A stretch of DNA of 64,000 bases from Paenibacillus sp. FSL K6-1096 (GCF_037977055.1 NZ_CP150274.1:5828001-5892000), one strand, 5' to 3'; counted from the first letter of the stretch, positions 36,517 to 44,655 are shown. Notes: generated by a model from the sequence alone, not told the origin. Made by a program: numbers and translations.

Positions 36517-38616
36517 ATGGACAGCAAGCTTATAGAAGTTGCCGAGAACGGGCTTTATCTTACCATTGAAGTGACAGGGCAGCAGGATGTGCGGCTGCTG
36601 CATTTCGGCGCTGCGCCGCTTGAGGCGGGAAGCATTGAGGAGAAGAACAAGGCCGGCTTCCGGCTGCTGGAGCTGCAAATGACCGGCGAGGACCGGGCCG
36701 AATATCACGGGCGGACGCACCGCGCCTCTTATCCGGGGCTGCGCATGGTATATGACGGCCACGAGGATACGTTCAATCCGCTGGGGCGCAAGCTGGAGAT
36801 TGCCCTTGCAGATCCGCTTACAGGTATGAAGGCGGTCCAGCATTATCAGTTCTATAACGGGGTGCAGGTGGTGCGCTCCTGGACTGTCCTGCACAATGAA
36901 GGCACTGCGGAAGCGGGGGTGGAGTACATCTCCTCGTTTGCCCTGACCGGAGTGGATAAGGAGGGCAGCGGAGACCGCAGCGGCAAAATAGAGCTGAGCC
37001 TGGCCCACAGCGGCTGGCAAAGCGAGCTGCAATGGAAGGCGTACAGCCTGCCGGAGCTGGGCATGTCCCATCTGGCCGACCGGGGCTCGAAGCGGATTGC
37101 CGCCAGCAATACCGGCTCCTGGTCGGCGGCAGAGCTGCTACCGATGGCGGTGCTGGAGAACAAGGAGAGCGGGGCCAGCCTGTTCTGGCAGATCGAGCAT
37201 AACGGCTCCTGGCACTGGGAGCTGACCGATCAATACGACCAGCTCACCCTGCTGGCCGGAGGGCCTAACGAGCATGACAACCAATGGTGGCTGAAGCTCG
37301 CACCCGGCGAAGCCTTCACTTCTGTACCGGTGGCCGCAGGGGCGGTGCAAGGCGGCTTCCAGGCTGCGGCTGAGCAGCTGACGGCGTACCGGCGGATCAT
37401 CCGCAGGCCGAATGAGGATAATGAGCTGCTGCGGATTATTTTTAATGACTATATGAACTGCCTGTGGGGCAGCCCGACGACGGAGAAGCTCTTGCCGCTG
37501 ATCGATGCCGCTGCCGGGGTCGGCTGTGAATACTTCTGCATCGATGCCGGCTGGTATGCCCCCGGTGAGTGGTGGGACGGCGTAGGCGAGTGGGAGCCGT
37601 CCGCCGAGCGCTTCCCGGAGGGCATTAAGTTTGTGCTGGATTACATCCGCAGCCAAGGGATGATTCCCGGCTTATGGCTGGAGCTGGAGGTGATGGGAAT
37701 CAACAGCCCGAAGCTGGCAGAGACCGACGACAGCTGGTTCTTCATGCGCCACGGGAAGCGGGTGAAGGACCGCAGCCGCTATCAGCTCGATTACCGCAGC
37801 CCGGCGGTGCGGAAGCATGCCGATGGGGTGATCGCCCGGCTGGTCGAGGAATACGGCGTCGGGTATATCAAGATGGACTACAACATCAATGCCGGAACCG
37901 GTACGGAGACGGGAGCGGACAGCTTCGGGGACGGCCTGCTGCAGCATAACCGGGCCTATCTGGCGTGGCTGGACAGCATTTTCGCCCGTTATCCGCAGCT
38001 GGTGATCGAGAACTGCTCCAGCGGCGGAATGCGGATGGACTACGCCATGCTGAGCCGCCACAGCATCCAGTCCACCAGCGACCAGGAGGATTATGTGAAG
38101 TATGCGGCCATTGCCGCAGGCGCTCCGGCTGCGCTGACCCCGGAGCAGGCAGCCGTCTGGTCGTATCCGCTGCGCGAGGGCGATGATGAAGAGGTCATCT
38201 TCAACATGGTCAATGCGCTGCTGCTCCGGGTCCACCAGAGCGGCCATCTGGCCGAGCTGACGCCGGGGCGCCGGGCACTGGTGAAGGAGGCGCTGGATTA
38301 CTACAAGTCCATCCGTTCCCGGATTCCGCAAGCCTTCGCCTTCTGGCCGCTCGGCCTGCCTGACAGCGGGGGAGACTGGATCAGCCTCGGGCTCCGCCAC
38401 GGAGACATGCGCTATATTGCGGTGTGGCGGATCGCTGGAGACGCCGCAGAGGTCAAGCTGCCATTGCCCGAGCTTCAGGGACAGGCGGCAGAGGTCCGCT
38501 GCGCTTATCCTGCCGGAGCTTACGGAACGGCCTGGAGCTGGGATTCTGCGGCTGGCAGCTTGAGCGTCTCGCTGCCGGCTGGCCGGACCGCACGGCTCTT
38601 CGAGCTTCATTCATAG
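36517..38616 (+). CDS. alpha-galactosidase, glycoside hydrolase family 36
   Basis: A 699-residue GH36 enzyme that should cleave terminal alpha-1,6-galactose from melibiose or raffinose sugars. After an N-terminal beta-supersandwich domain (1-300), the TIM barrel carries YFCIDAGWY (339-347), GLWLELEVM (385-393), the nucleophile D454 in IKMDYN, ENCSSGGMRMD at 498-508 and the acid/base D522 in QSTSDQEDY. A C-terminal beta domain ends the protein. No signal peptide, so it is cytoplasmic. AAGGAGGCTGCAGGATAC precedes the ATG. It defines the likely substrate of the surrounding transporter. Confidence 0.93.
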   Translation: MDSKLIEVAENGLYLTIEVTGQQDVRLLHFGAAPLEAGSIEEKNKAGFRLLELQMTGEDRAEYHGRTHRASYPGLRMVYDGHEDTFNPLGRKLEIALADPLTGMKAVQHYQFYNGVQVVRSWTVLHNEGTAEAGVEYISSFALTGVDKEGSGDRSGKIELSLAHSGWQSELQWKAYSLPELGMSHLADRGSKRIAASNTGSWSAAELLPMAVLENKESGASLFWQIEHNGSWHWELTDQYDQLTLLAGGPNEHDNQWWLKLAPGEAFTSVPVAAGAVQGGFQAAAEQLTAYRRIIRRPNEDNELLRIIFNDYMNCLWGSPTTEKLLPLIDAAAGVGCEYFCIDAGWYAPGEWWDGVGEWEPSAERFPEGIKFVLDYIRSQGMIPGLWLELEVMGINSPKLAETDDSWFFMRHGKRVKDRSRYQLDYRSPAVRKHADGVIARLVEEYGVGYIKMDYNINAGTGTETGADSFGDGLLQHNRAYLAWLDSIFARYPQLVIENCSSGGMRMDYAMLSRHSIQSTSDQEDYVKYAAIAAGAPAALTPEQAAVWSYPLREGDDEEVIFNMVNALLLRVHQSGHLAELTPGRRALVKEALDYYKSIRSRIPQAFAFWPLGLPDSGGDWISLGLRHGDMRYIAVWRIAGDAAEVKLPLPELQGQAAEVRCAYPAGAYGTAWSWDSAAGSLSVSLPAGRTARLFELHS

Positions 38617-38618
38617 AG

Positions 38619-38690
38619 AATAACCCGGTGGGGTTATTGCGATTACAGGGGGATTTCAGCGCCTGATTGAGGCTGCTGGAATCCCCTTTA
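38619..38690 (+). terminator. tandem hairpins ending the alpha-galactoside operon
   Basis: AATAACCC/GGGTTATT (38619-38638) is followed by GGGGATTTCAGC (38649-38660) pairing with GCTGGAATCCCC (38675-38686) and TTTA. The second hairpin touches the stop codon of the convergent gene and may serve both strands. Confidence 0.6.
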
Positions 38691-38996
38691 TGTGTTAATG
38701 AAAGTAATGCACCTGCGCAGCAGACGGCGGGTGTGATAGAAGGACCAGGCCAGCAGGAACCCTACTACCAAGCCATATGGCAGGCTGAGGAGCTCCGGGA
38801 CAGAATAGGACGGGGTGAGCCTCATCCCTATCGCGCTGAAGCCGAAGGTCCGCAGGAGGCCGGCAATAGGCGCGATGATGGCACATACCAGGCTGCCAAC
38901 CAGCCATGTGCCCAGCACGGGCAGGGCAAACAGGATAACGAACGCTTTGGACAGATAATTGCGCAGGTAAAGCAATGGGCCAGAAGATGATCTCAT
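38688..38996 (-). CDS. small membrane protein next to bactofilin
   Basis: A 102-residue protein with two or three hydrophobic segments (about 14-50 and 68-86) and a basic tail (HTRRLLRRC). I do not recognise the family. Its ATG comes one base after the stop of the bactofilin-like gene (TAAAATG), with GGAGG inside the end of that gene, so the two are co-expressed. A role in anchoring the bactofilin-like polymer at the membrane is a guess from this pairing. Confidence 0.7.
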   Translation of the reverse strand: MRSSSGPLLYLRNYLSKAFVILFALPVLGTWLVGSLVCAIIAPIAGLLRTFGFSAIGMRLTPSYSVPELLSLPYGLVVGFLLAWSFYHTRRLLRRCITFINT

Positions 38997-38997
38997 T

Positions 38998-39657
38998 TTA
39001 TGTACCTCCAGTTTGGTTCATTTGTGTGATTCTGCCTACTTGTGATTGAGGATGAAGGGTCAGATGATCCCGGTAACGGATCTCCCCGATGATACAGCCC
39101 GGCCCTATCGTAACATCATGCCCGCATACGAGGTCTGCCCGGGTCCTGTACAGGGTGATACCGGCCCCTTCAATGGTCCCGCAACGCAGCGTCTGGAATG
39201 GGCGCATCGGAAGATTCAGCAGCCTGGAAGAAGGGGCTACAGTAATTTCGCCATCGCAGGTCATGTGTCTGATCTTGCACCAGGCACCCAGCTGAATACG
39301 GATCGATACCGCACAGGACAGCCGGTCGATTCGCACAGCGCCGTCAGCCCGGAATTCATCCGCGTGTGCTGAGCGGGCTACCGACAAATACCCGTTAGAC
39401 ACTACCCTTACAGCCTTAAGGCTTCCGGTACGCAGACTCCCGAAGCAGTACAGCTCCTGCGCATTGCAGGACTGCGCTACCGAGCATTCTCCCCGGAGCT
39501 TCAGCCGCGCTGCCGCCAGCTTCCCGCGGACATGCAGATGTCCAAGCACCTCGACGCTGGCAGCCGTAAGGTCCCCCCGGCAGGTCTGAGAGCCGTAGAC
39601 CTTCAGCGGCTTCCCGTCTGCCTGGAGCGGATTCAGTGTAGTCATGGAAGAAATCAC
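38998..39657 (-). CDS. bactofilin-like polymer-forming protein
   Basis: A 219-residue protein built of short beta repeats spaced about 16-18 residues (VYGSQTCRGDLTAASVEVLGHLHVRGKL, then further G-x-L/V turns), as in bactofilin/DUF583 proteins such as Bacillus YhbE and YhbF, which polymerise into cytoskeletal filaments. Eight cysteines are present, unusual for the family. The start is either GTG at 39657 or ATG at 39645; neither has a strong ribosome site. It is followed directly by the small membrane protein. Confidence 0.78.
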   Translation of the reverse strand: MISSMTTLNPLQADGKPLKVYGSQTCRGDLTAASVEVLGHLHVRGKLAAARLKLRGECSVAQSCNAQELYCFGSLRTGSLKAVRVVSNGYLSVARSAHADEFRADGAVRIDRLSCAVSIRIQLGAWCKIRHMTCDGEITVAPSSRLLNLPMRPFQTLRCGTIEGAGITLYRTRADLVCGHDVTIGPGCIIGEIRYRDHLTLHPQSQVGRITQMNQTGGT

Positions 39658-39785
39658 CGCCAGTTCATATTTATTTTAGTAACTATAATATATAGTAAAC
39701 GAAATATAAGGCGAATAAAAGACTTTTAATAAAAAGTCACCTTTGGGTGATAGATTACTTGTCCTAAAATCATCTTAAGTGCGGC

Positions 39786-40125
39786 GCGGAATGTATTCGG
39801 TTTTTGACATACAAATGGCCCAGTTGCAGTCGTGAAGCGGAATGTATTCGGTTTTTGACATACAAATGGCCCGGTTGCAGTCGTGGAGCGGAATGTATTC
39901 GGTTTTTCGCATACAATTGGCCCGGTCGCAGTCGTGGAGCGGAATGTATTCGGTTTTTCACATACAAATGGCCCAGTTGCAGTCGTGGTGCGGAATGTAT
40001 TCGGTTTTTGACATACAAATGGCCCAGTTGCAGTCGCGGCGCGGAATGTAATCGGTTTTTCACATACAATTGGCCCGGTTGCAGTCGTGGCGCGGAATGT
40101 AATCGGTTTTTCGCATACATCCGGT
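39786..40125. repeat. 51-bp tandem repeat, 6.7 copies (family C)
   Basis: Units begin GCGGAATGTATTCGG at 39786, 39837, 39888, 39939, 39990, 40041 and 40092, exactly 51 bases apart; the last is partial. Each holds a GTATTCGGTTTTTNNCATAC core with inverted ends, then AAATGGCCCGGTTGCAGTCG. Because 51 is a multiple of three, long frames stay open on both strands and encode 17-residue repeats, but none has start signals. A degenerate copy lies at 40148-40170, and single copies at 6325 and 61487. The copies vary by a few bases, unlike CRISPR repeats. Confidence 0.95.
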
Positions 40126-40235
40126 TCACTTACCCCGCCTCCGCCCATTGAATTCGGTTTTCCACGTACGTACTTGTCTCCTCACTCGTAAATAGCACTT
40201 ATCCACGGGCTTACGTAAATCATCATTCCCAAACA

Positions 40236-40268
40236 ACAAAAAACTGCACCCCCTCAAGGAGATGCAGT
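40236..40268 (-). terminator. intrinsic terminator of the MarR gene
   Basis: On the minus strand CTGCA-T-CTCC pairs with GGGG-G-TGCAG and T6 follows. Confidence 0.75.
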
Positions 40269-40291
40269 CCAGTCTGAATGATACATTGTGG

Positions 40292-40717
40292 TCACGAACG
40301 GGTAATCCCGCTTATCAGGTTGTCGATCGTTTGCAGGGTCGAGGACATTTTGTCCAGATCAGCTACTGCATAGGTGTCGAATAAGGAGAGGATGCGCTGC
40401 CTGCCTTGGGCGGTAAGGGCGATATTGACCACTCTCCGGTCTTCCTTCGTTCGGCTTCGCTCTACATACTCCAGAGCCTCCAGCTTATCGCACATGAAGG
40501 ATGCGGCACCCGGGGTAATCATCAGCCGTTCTGAAATATCCGTAATGTTGAGGGAGCCGGTAAGCTGCAGCAGGAACATCAGCATAATCTGATTCTGTGA
40601 CAGCGTATCTTCTTTCCTCGTGATGTGGTCGATGAATGCCTGTGATTTCTGCTGCACGCTGGTCATATAGTCCATAACCTTGTAGATGGCCTGCTCTTTG
40701 TCTGCTTCTTCGCTCAT
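40292..40717 (-). CDS. MarR-family transcriptional regulator
   Basis: A 141-residue winged-helix regulator. The recognition part is NITDISERLMITPGAASFMCDKLEALEYVERSRTKEDRRVVNI, with the DRR wing turn typical of MarR proteins; helices at both ends form the dimer interface. GGAGTG lies nine bases before the ATG on the minus strand. It has no co-transcribed partner, so its target cannot be named. The 373-base gap upstream is shared with the divergent AbrB-type gene. Confidence 0.9.
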   Translation of the reverse strand: MSEEADKEQAIYKVMDYMTSVQQKSQAFIDHITRKEDTLSQNQIMLMFLLQLTGSLNITDISERLMITPGAASFMCDKLEALEYVERSRTKEDRRVVNIALTAQGRQRILSLFDTYAVADLDKMSSTLQTIDNLISGITRS

Positions 40718-40815
40718 GGAAACACTCCAATTTTATTTGCTGATTGAAATATATAGCCAGTATAACTTTACTGTCAAGTGAAGGCCGTTAACCGTGCGCT
40801 CCAGACCGTAGAAAT

Positions 40816-40860
40816 GGACTTACAAAAAAATTTTCGGACTTAGTGAAATTTCTGGACTTA
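40816..40860 (+). repeat. three GGACTTA direct repeats
   Basis: GGACTTA occurs at 40816, 40836 and 40854, each with an AAATTT-like tract between. The spacing of 20 and 18 bases would put them on roughly one face of the helix every two turns. Function unknown. Confidence 0.45.
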
Positions 40861-40899
40861 ATTGAATAAAATAGTTATAAACAAACACGAATTTATTAA

Positions 40900-40941
40900 T
40901 TTGTCGAAAAAACTCTAAACTTTGTCGAATTCTTTGTCGAT
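40900..40941 (+). promoter_or_regulatory. three Spo0A-like boxes upstream of the AbrB gene
   Basis: TTTGTCGAA at 40900-40908 and 40921-40929 and TTTGTCGAT at 40933-40941 match the Spo0A box (TGTCGAA). They lie 62 to 103 bases before the predicted transcription start. In Bacillus subtilis Spo0A represses abrB through boxes downstream of its promoter, so this arrangement differs. Confidence 0.6.
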
Positions 40942-40967
40942 TAATATCAAAAGATGTAGAAATAAAA

Positions 40968-40996
40968 TTGACAGGAAAGAAATAGCACTTTACAAT
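40968..40996 (+). promoter_or_regulatory. SigA promoter of the AbrB-type gene
   Basis: TTGACA (40968-40973), 17-bp spacer, TACAAT (40991-40996). Start predicted near 41003, giving an AT-rich leader of almost 90 bases. Confidence 0.75.
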
Positions 40997-41090
40997 GCTA
41001 TTATAGAGATTACATTTCTACTTTTTAGAAGCTTTAATAGTTTTTTAACACCAAGAGCTGTTCATGGGTGATTTCAAGGGAGGATGCATA

Positions 41091-41348
41091 ATGATGAAGG
41101 CAACAGGAATAGTAAGAAAAGTCGATGAACTGGGACGTATTGTGATTCCGATTGAACTGCGCAGAACAATGGGAATTGACATAAAAGATCCGCTGGAAAT
41201 TTTTGTGGACGGCGAAAAGATCATTCTCAGAAAATATGAACCAACCTGCATTTTCTCCGGCAGCGCTGAGAACCTGATCAGCTTCAAAGGCAAAATGGTC
41301 AGCAAAGATGTTCTCGATGAACTGATCGCAAGTTTCGACAAAATCTAA
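41091..41348 (+). CDS. AbrB-family transition-state regulator
   Basis: An 85-residue DNA-binding protein. The N-terminal swapped-hairpin (SpoVT-AbrB) domain is clear: ATGIVRKVDELGRIVIPIEL, RRTMGI and DPLEIFVDGEKIILRKY. The C-terminal part (ISFKGKMVSKDVLDELIASF) matches the dimerisation domain of AbrB and Abh. GGGAGGA at 41078-41084 fixes the start at the ATG 41091; an in-frame ATG at 41064 is too early. Preceded by a near-consensus SigA promoter and three Spo0A-like boxes, so it is probably tied to the decision to sporulate. AbrB versus Abh cannot be settled here. Confidence 0.9.
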   Translation: MMKATGIVRKVDELGRIVIPIELRRTMGIDIKDPLEIFVDGEKIILRKYEPTCIFSGSAENLISFKGKMVSKDVLDELIASFDKI

Positions 41349-41363
41349 GTTTTGATTGGCGGA

Positions 41364-41411
41364 GGCCGGGTCACAGACACTTCAACAGTGTTCGTGCTCC
41401 GGTTCTTTTTT
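41364..41411 (+). terminator. intrinsic terminator after AbrB gene
   Basis: CCGG...ACACT pairs with AGTGT...CCGG (41366-41402) with small internal loops, then TTCTTTTTT. Confidence 0.65.
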
Positions 41412-41478
41412 GTCTGTCCGGCCGGAAGGCCGGTTCGTAGACAATCCCAGCGGCTTCCTATATCATTAAGGGCGTTGT

Positions 41479-42240
41479 ATGCAGAACAATACTGGAAGGG
41501 ATGGTCACCTCATGAGCAACGAAGCACAGACACAAGCGGAGAACAGCCCGCTGCCCCGGCTGAACCGGCCGGAAGCGATTGTATTTGATATGGATGGTAC
41601 GCTGTTCCAGACGGAGAGCCTGCTGCTGCCCGCCTATCATAGAATGTTCGATATTCTGCGGGAGGAAGGGCTGCATTCCGGTCCTACGCCGCCGGAGGAG
41701 CGCATTCTGGGCAGTCTGGGGATGCTGCTGGCTGATATCTGGAAGAATGTGATGCCTGAAGCGGACGAGGCGGTGCACCGCCGGGCGGATGAGCTGCTGC
41801 TGCAGCTGGAGATTGAAGGACTGGAAGCAGGGGGAACCCTGTTGTACCCTAAAGTAGTAGAGACGCTGCGTGCGCTGCATCAGCGCGGAGTGAAGCTGTT
41901 CGTCGCCAGCAACGGGCTGGAGGACTACATCCACAGCATCGTGGTCGTTCATGAGCTCAAGGACCTGTTCGAGGGCCTGTATAGCGCGGGCGGCCAAGGG
42001 ACGGCAACCAAGACAGAATTACTCCGCCTTCTGCTGGACAATCACAACATCAGCAGCGCCTGGATGGTCGGAGACCGCTCCTCGGATGTGCAGGCAGGCA
42101 AAGGCAACGGGCAGACCGTTATCGGCTGCGGCTACGCCGGCTTCGGGCGGCAGGAGGAGCTGAAGGGCTCGGATGTCATTATCTCATCGTTCGATGAATT
42201 GATTGCGCTGTATGATAACAGCGTTGCAGCTGAGCTGTAA
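41479..42240 (+). CDS. HAD-superfamily phosphatase
   Basis: A 253-residue hydrolase with HAD motifs: VFDMDGTLF (nucleophile D37 and D39), VASNG (motif II), and MVGDRSSDVQAG (motif IV) after a conserved lysine region. The cap sits between motifs I and II, as in the PGP/beta-phosphoglucomutase-like group. AAGGG lies seven bases before the ATG at 41479; an ATG at 41512 is a possible alternative with weaker spacing. No membrane segment. Substrate unknown. Confidence 0.85.
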   Translation: MQNNTGRDGHLMSNEAQTQAENSPLPRLNRPEAIVFDMDGTLFQTESLLLPAYHRMFDILREEGLHSGPTPPEERILGSLGMLLADIWKNVMPEADEAVHRRADELLLQLEIEGLEAGGTLLYPKVVETLRALHQRGVKLFVASNGLEDYIHSIVVVHELKDLFEGLYSAGGQGTATKTELLRLLLDNHNISSAWMVGDRSSDVQAGKGNGQTVIGCGYAGFGRQEELKGSDVIISSFDELIALYDNSVAAEL

Positions 42241-42284
42241 TCAGGCAGCCTGAAGCGCAGGATAAATATACCAGGCAAGCAGAT

Positions 42285-42331
42285 CCGGATGTCATTTCCG
42301 CCTTATTAGAGGCGTTAAGGGCATCCGGTTT
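42285..42331 (+). terminator. possible terminator after HAD gene
   Basis: CCGGATG (42285-42291) pairs with CATCCGG (42322-42328), with GCC/GGC inside; only TTT follows. Confidence 0.4.
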
Positions 42332-42430
42332 GATGTCTTAAGCGGAGGGTACGGATAGTTCTCGAAATTTCATACCTTTTCTCGAATGGGTACCGTTTCT
42401 TTGCAGGTGCCCGCAATTTTATACTGGTAC

Positions 42431-42443
42431 TGTAAGCGTTTCA
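42431..42443 (+). promoter_or_regulatory. CcpA/LacI-like operator candidate
   Basis: TGTAAGCGTTTCA upstream of the lone response-regulator gene. The left half matches cre perfectly but the site is one base short of the 14-base consensus. Confidence 0.4.
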
Positions 42444-42512
42444 CAAGAGGTTGATCTCAGGAGCTTGCGGAGCGGTACGGTGGCCGGAATACTGTATTTG
42501 GAGGGGATCGGC

Positions 42513-43253
42513 TTGCACAAGCTGTTTCTGGTGGAGGATGAAGCCCTGATCCGTTCGGGCCTTAAGCATTTAATTGAGCAGGTTATCGGCGGCTATCAGG
42601 TCATAGGGGAGGCTGAGAACGGAAGGCTTGCGCTGGAGGCGCTCAAGAGCGTGAAGCCCGATGTTCTGATTACCGATATACGGATGAATGAAATGAACGG
42701 CCTGGAGATGATCCGGCGGATTCGGGACCAGTACCCCGACATGTACATCCTGATCTTAAGCGGGTTCGCCGACTTTGAATATGCGAAGCAGGCGATCAAA
42801 TACGGGATCAGCGATTATCTGCTGAAGCCGGTGGACCGCACGGAGCTGGCCCAGGCGCTGGGGGAATTCAAGCGCAAGCACGGAACCGGGGGCGGGCAGC
42901 CGGGCCAGCCGGAGGAAGGCGAAGCAGACCAGAAAGGCAGGCAACTGATCCGTAAAGTGAAGGAGCTGGTCGCACTGCGGCTGGATCAGGAGATATCGCT
43001 TCAGTATATGGCCGAGCAGGTGCATCTGAATCACCAGTACCTGTCGGTGCTGTTCAAGTCGGAGACCGGCCAGAACTTCACGGATTACGTCTTACAGTGC
43101 CGGATGAAGCGGGCCAAGCAGCTGCTGAAGGAGACGAATCTCAAAATCTACGAGGTTGCCAAATTGTCGGGCTACCTAAGCTCCAAGCATTTCATGGCGG
43201 TATTCAAGGACCATACCGGCAGCACTCCCACGCAGTACAGGGAGCAGCAATAA
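42513..43253 (+). CDS. response regulator with AraC output domain (short YesN type)
   Basis: A 246-residue regulator. Receiver: FLVEDEA at 5-11, phosphorylation site D55 in VLITDIRMN, lysine in SDYLLKPVD. The AraC domain follows almost at once (LQYMAEQVHLNHQYLSVLFKSETG and IYEVAKLSGYLSSKHFMAVFKDHTG), so the long middle region of the two other regulators is missing. Start TTG at 42513 is set by GGAGGGG at 42500-42506. No kinase adjoins it; the nearest is at 49258, which suggests a split pair around the catabolic genes. Confidence 0.9.
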   Translation: MHKLFLVEDEALIRSGLKHLIEQVIGGYQVIGEAENGRLALEALKSVKPDVLITDIRMNEMNGLEMIRRIRDQYPDMYILILSGFADFEYAKQAIKYGISDYLLKPVDRTELAQALGEFKRKHGTGGGQPGQPEEGEADQKGRQLIRKVKELVALRLDQEISLQYMAEQVHLNHQYLSVLFKSETGQNFTDYVLQCRMKRAKQLLKETNLKIYEVAKLSGYLSSKHFMAVFKDHTGSTPTQYREQQ

Positions 43254-43267
43254 TGTAACCGTTAACT
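43253..43267 (+). promoter_or_regulatory. candidate cre site before the FAD oxidoreductase
   Basis: ATGTAACCGTTAACT fits the relaxed cre consensus WTGNAANCGNWNNCW at every fixed position. It sits between the regulator stop and the ribosome site of the oxidoreductase, where bound CcpA would block elongation. Confidence 0.45.
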
Positions 43268-43291
43268 TTAAAAGGAAGAGGAGGAGCAAGG

Positions 43292-44641
43292 ATGCGGAAA
43301 TATGAAGTCGTTGTAGCAGGCGGAGGAGTCTCCGGCTCCATTGCGGCCATGGCGGCAGCACGGGCAGGTGCCCGGACGCTGATCATTGAGGCGGGGGGCT
43401 TCCTCGGCGGAACCCTGACCGCTGCGGGCGTGGGGCCGATGATGACTTTTCACGCAGGGGATAAGCAGGCTATTCAGGGAATCACCGACGAGCTGATTCA
43501 GCGGCTCCGGGCACTCGGCAAATCTCCCGGGCATATCCCGGACGCGACGAACTACACCTATTCGGTGACGCCGTTCGATGCCGAAGCCATGAAGTACGAG
43601 CTGGATCTGATGCTGCAGGAGAGCGGAGGCGAGGTGCTGTACCATACCATGCTCGCCGGGGCGGAGGTATCAGACAGACGAATTAAGTCGCTTACCTTGT
43701 GCAACAAGGCGGGGCTTAGCACGATTTCGGCGGATGTGTTCATCGATGCTACAGGGGATGGCGATCTGGCAGCCTGGTCCGGCGTTCCGTTCACCAAAGG
43801 GCGCGAGTCTGATGAGCAGTCGCAGCCGATGACGCTGAAGATGAAGATGAGAGGAGTGGACACGGAGAAAATTAAGGCGTATATCCGTGAGCACCGTGAG
43901 GACTTTCCCCGCATGAATCTGGATATCACGGTTATGGACTCTGCGGCCAGATTATCGGTCGTCGGCTTCGACAAGCAGTTCCGCGAAGCGAAGGAGCGCG
44001 GCGAGATCAGCATTCCGAGAGAGGATGTCCTGTTCTTCGAGACGAGCAATCCCGGTGAGATTATTATGAATACTACGCGGATTCTCGGCAAGGACAGCAC
44101 AGACCCGTGGAGCCTCAGCGAGGCCGAGATTGAGGGCCGCAAGCAGTGCCGGGAGCTGGAGCTTTTTCTGAAAAAATATATTCCCGGATTTGAAGATGCT
44201 GTGGTTGTCTCCACAGGCCCGTCCATCGGCGTACGCGGTTCCCGCCAGATCAAGGGCGTGTATACCCTGACTGCGCAGGATATTCTGTCGGTGAAGCCCT
44301 TCGAGGATGTGATTGCCCATTCCGGCTACCCGATTGATATCCACAGCCCGGACGGCGAGGGCACGGCAACGGATCATCTGGAGTGGGGGGCGATGTACGG
44401 TATTCCTTACCGCTGCCTGATCACGAGTGAGATCGACAATCTGATTGTAGTTGGCCGATGCCTCTCAGCCACGTTTGAAGCCCAGGCGGCTGTGCGGACA
44501 ACACCGACCGTAGGCGCAATCGGGCAGGCGGGCGGTACGGCGGCGGCGCTGGCAGTGCAAGCAGGAGTTCCAGTGCAGCAGGTGGACTATAAGAAACTGC
44601 AGGAGACACTTACAGCACATGGCGCTTATCTGGAACTGTAA
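43292..44641 (+). CDS. FAD-dependent oxidoreductase (FAD_oxidored family)
   Basis: A 449-residue flavoprotein. The dinucleotide-binding motif is VVVAGGGVSGSIAAMAAARAG at residues 5-25, followed by LIIEAGGFLGGTLTAAG, characteristic of the FAD_oxidored (PF12831-type) family. A central DVFIDATGDGDLAAWSG segment and the C-terminal NLIVVGRCLSATFEAQAAVR complete the fold. The protein probably oxidises an organic acid or sugar derivative in the cytoplasm; the substrate is unknown. AAGGAAGAGGAGGAGCAAGG precedes the ATG. It follows the lone response regulator by 38 bases and is separated from the permease by a 323-base repeat-bearing gap. Confidence 0.87.
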   Translation: MRKYEVVVAGGGVSGSIAAMAAARAGARTLIIEAGGFLGGTLTAAGVGPMMTFHAGDKQAIQGITDELIQRLRALGKSPGHIPDATNYTYSVTPFDAEAMKYELDLMLQESGGEVLYHTMLAGAEVSDRRIKSLTLCNKAGLSTISADVFIDATGDGDLAAWSGVPFTKGRESDEQSQPMTLKMKMRGVDTEKIKAYIREHREDFPRMNLDITVMDSAARLSVVGFDKQFREAKERGEISIPREDVLFFETSNPGEIIMNTTRILGKDSTDPWSLSEAEIEGRKQCRELELFLKKYIPGFEDAVVVSTGPSIGVRGSRQIKGVYTLTAQDILSVKPFEDVIAHSGYPIDIHSPDGEGTATDHLEWGAMYGIPYRCLITSEIDNLIVVGRCLSATFEAQAAVRTTPTVGAIGQAGGTAAALAVQAGVPVQQVDYKKLQETLTAHGAYLEL

Positions 44642-44655
44642 CGCGCGCGCCATAA

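Noticed and set aside
35113..37071. A 652-codon minus-strand frame
   Set aside because: Antisense to the binding-protein and GH36 genes, both with clear motifs; spans their intergenic hairpin and has no family features.
39786..40125. CRISPR array
   Set aside because: The whole 51-bp unit repeats with scattered changes; there are no unique spacers and no cas genes in the window.
39726..40151. Repeat proteins on both strands across the 51-bp array
   Set aside because: Open only because the repeat length is a multiple of three; both strands and several frames are open at once and none has a ribosome site.
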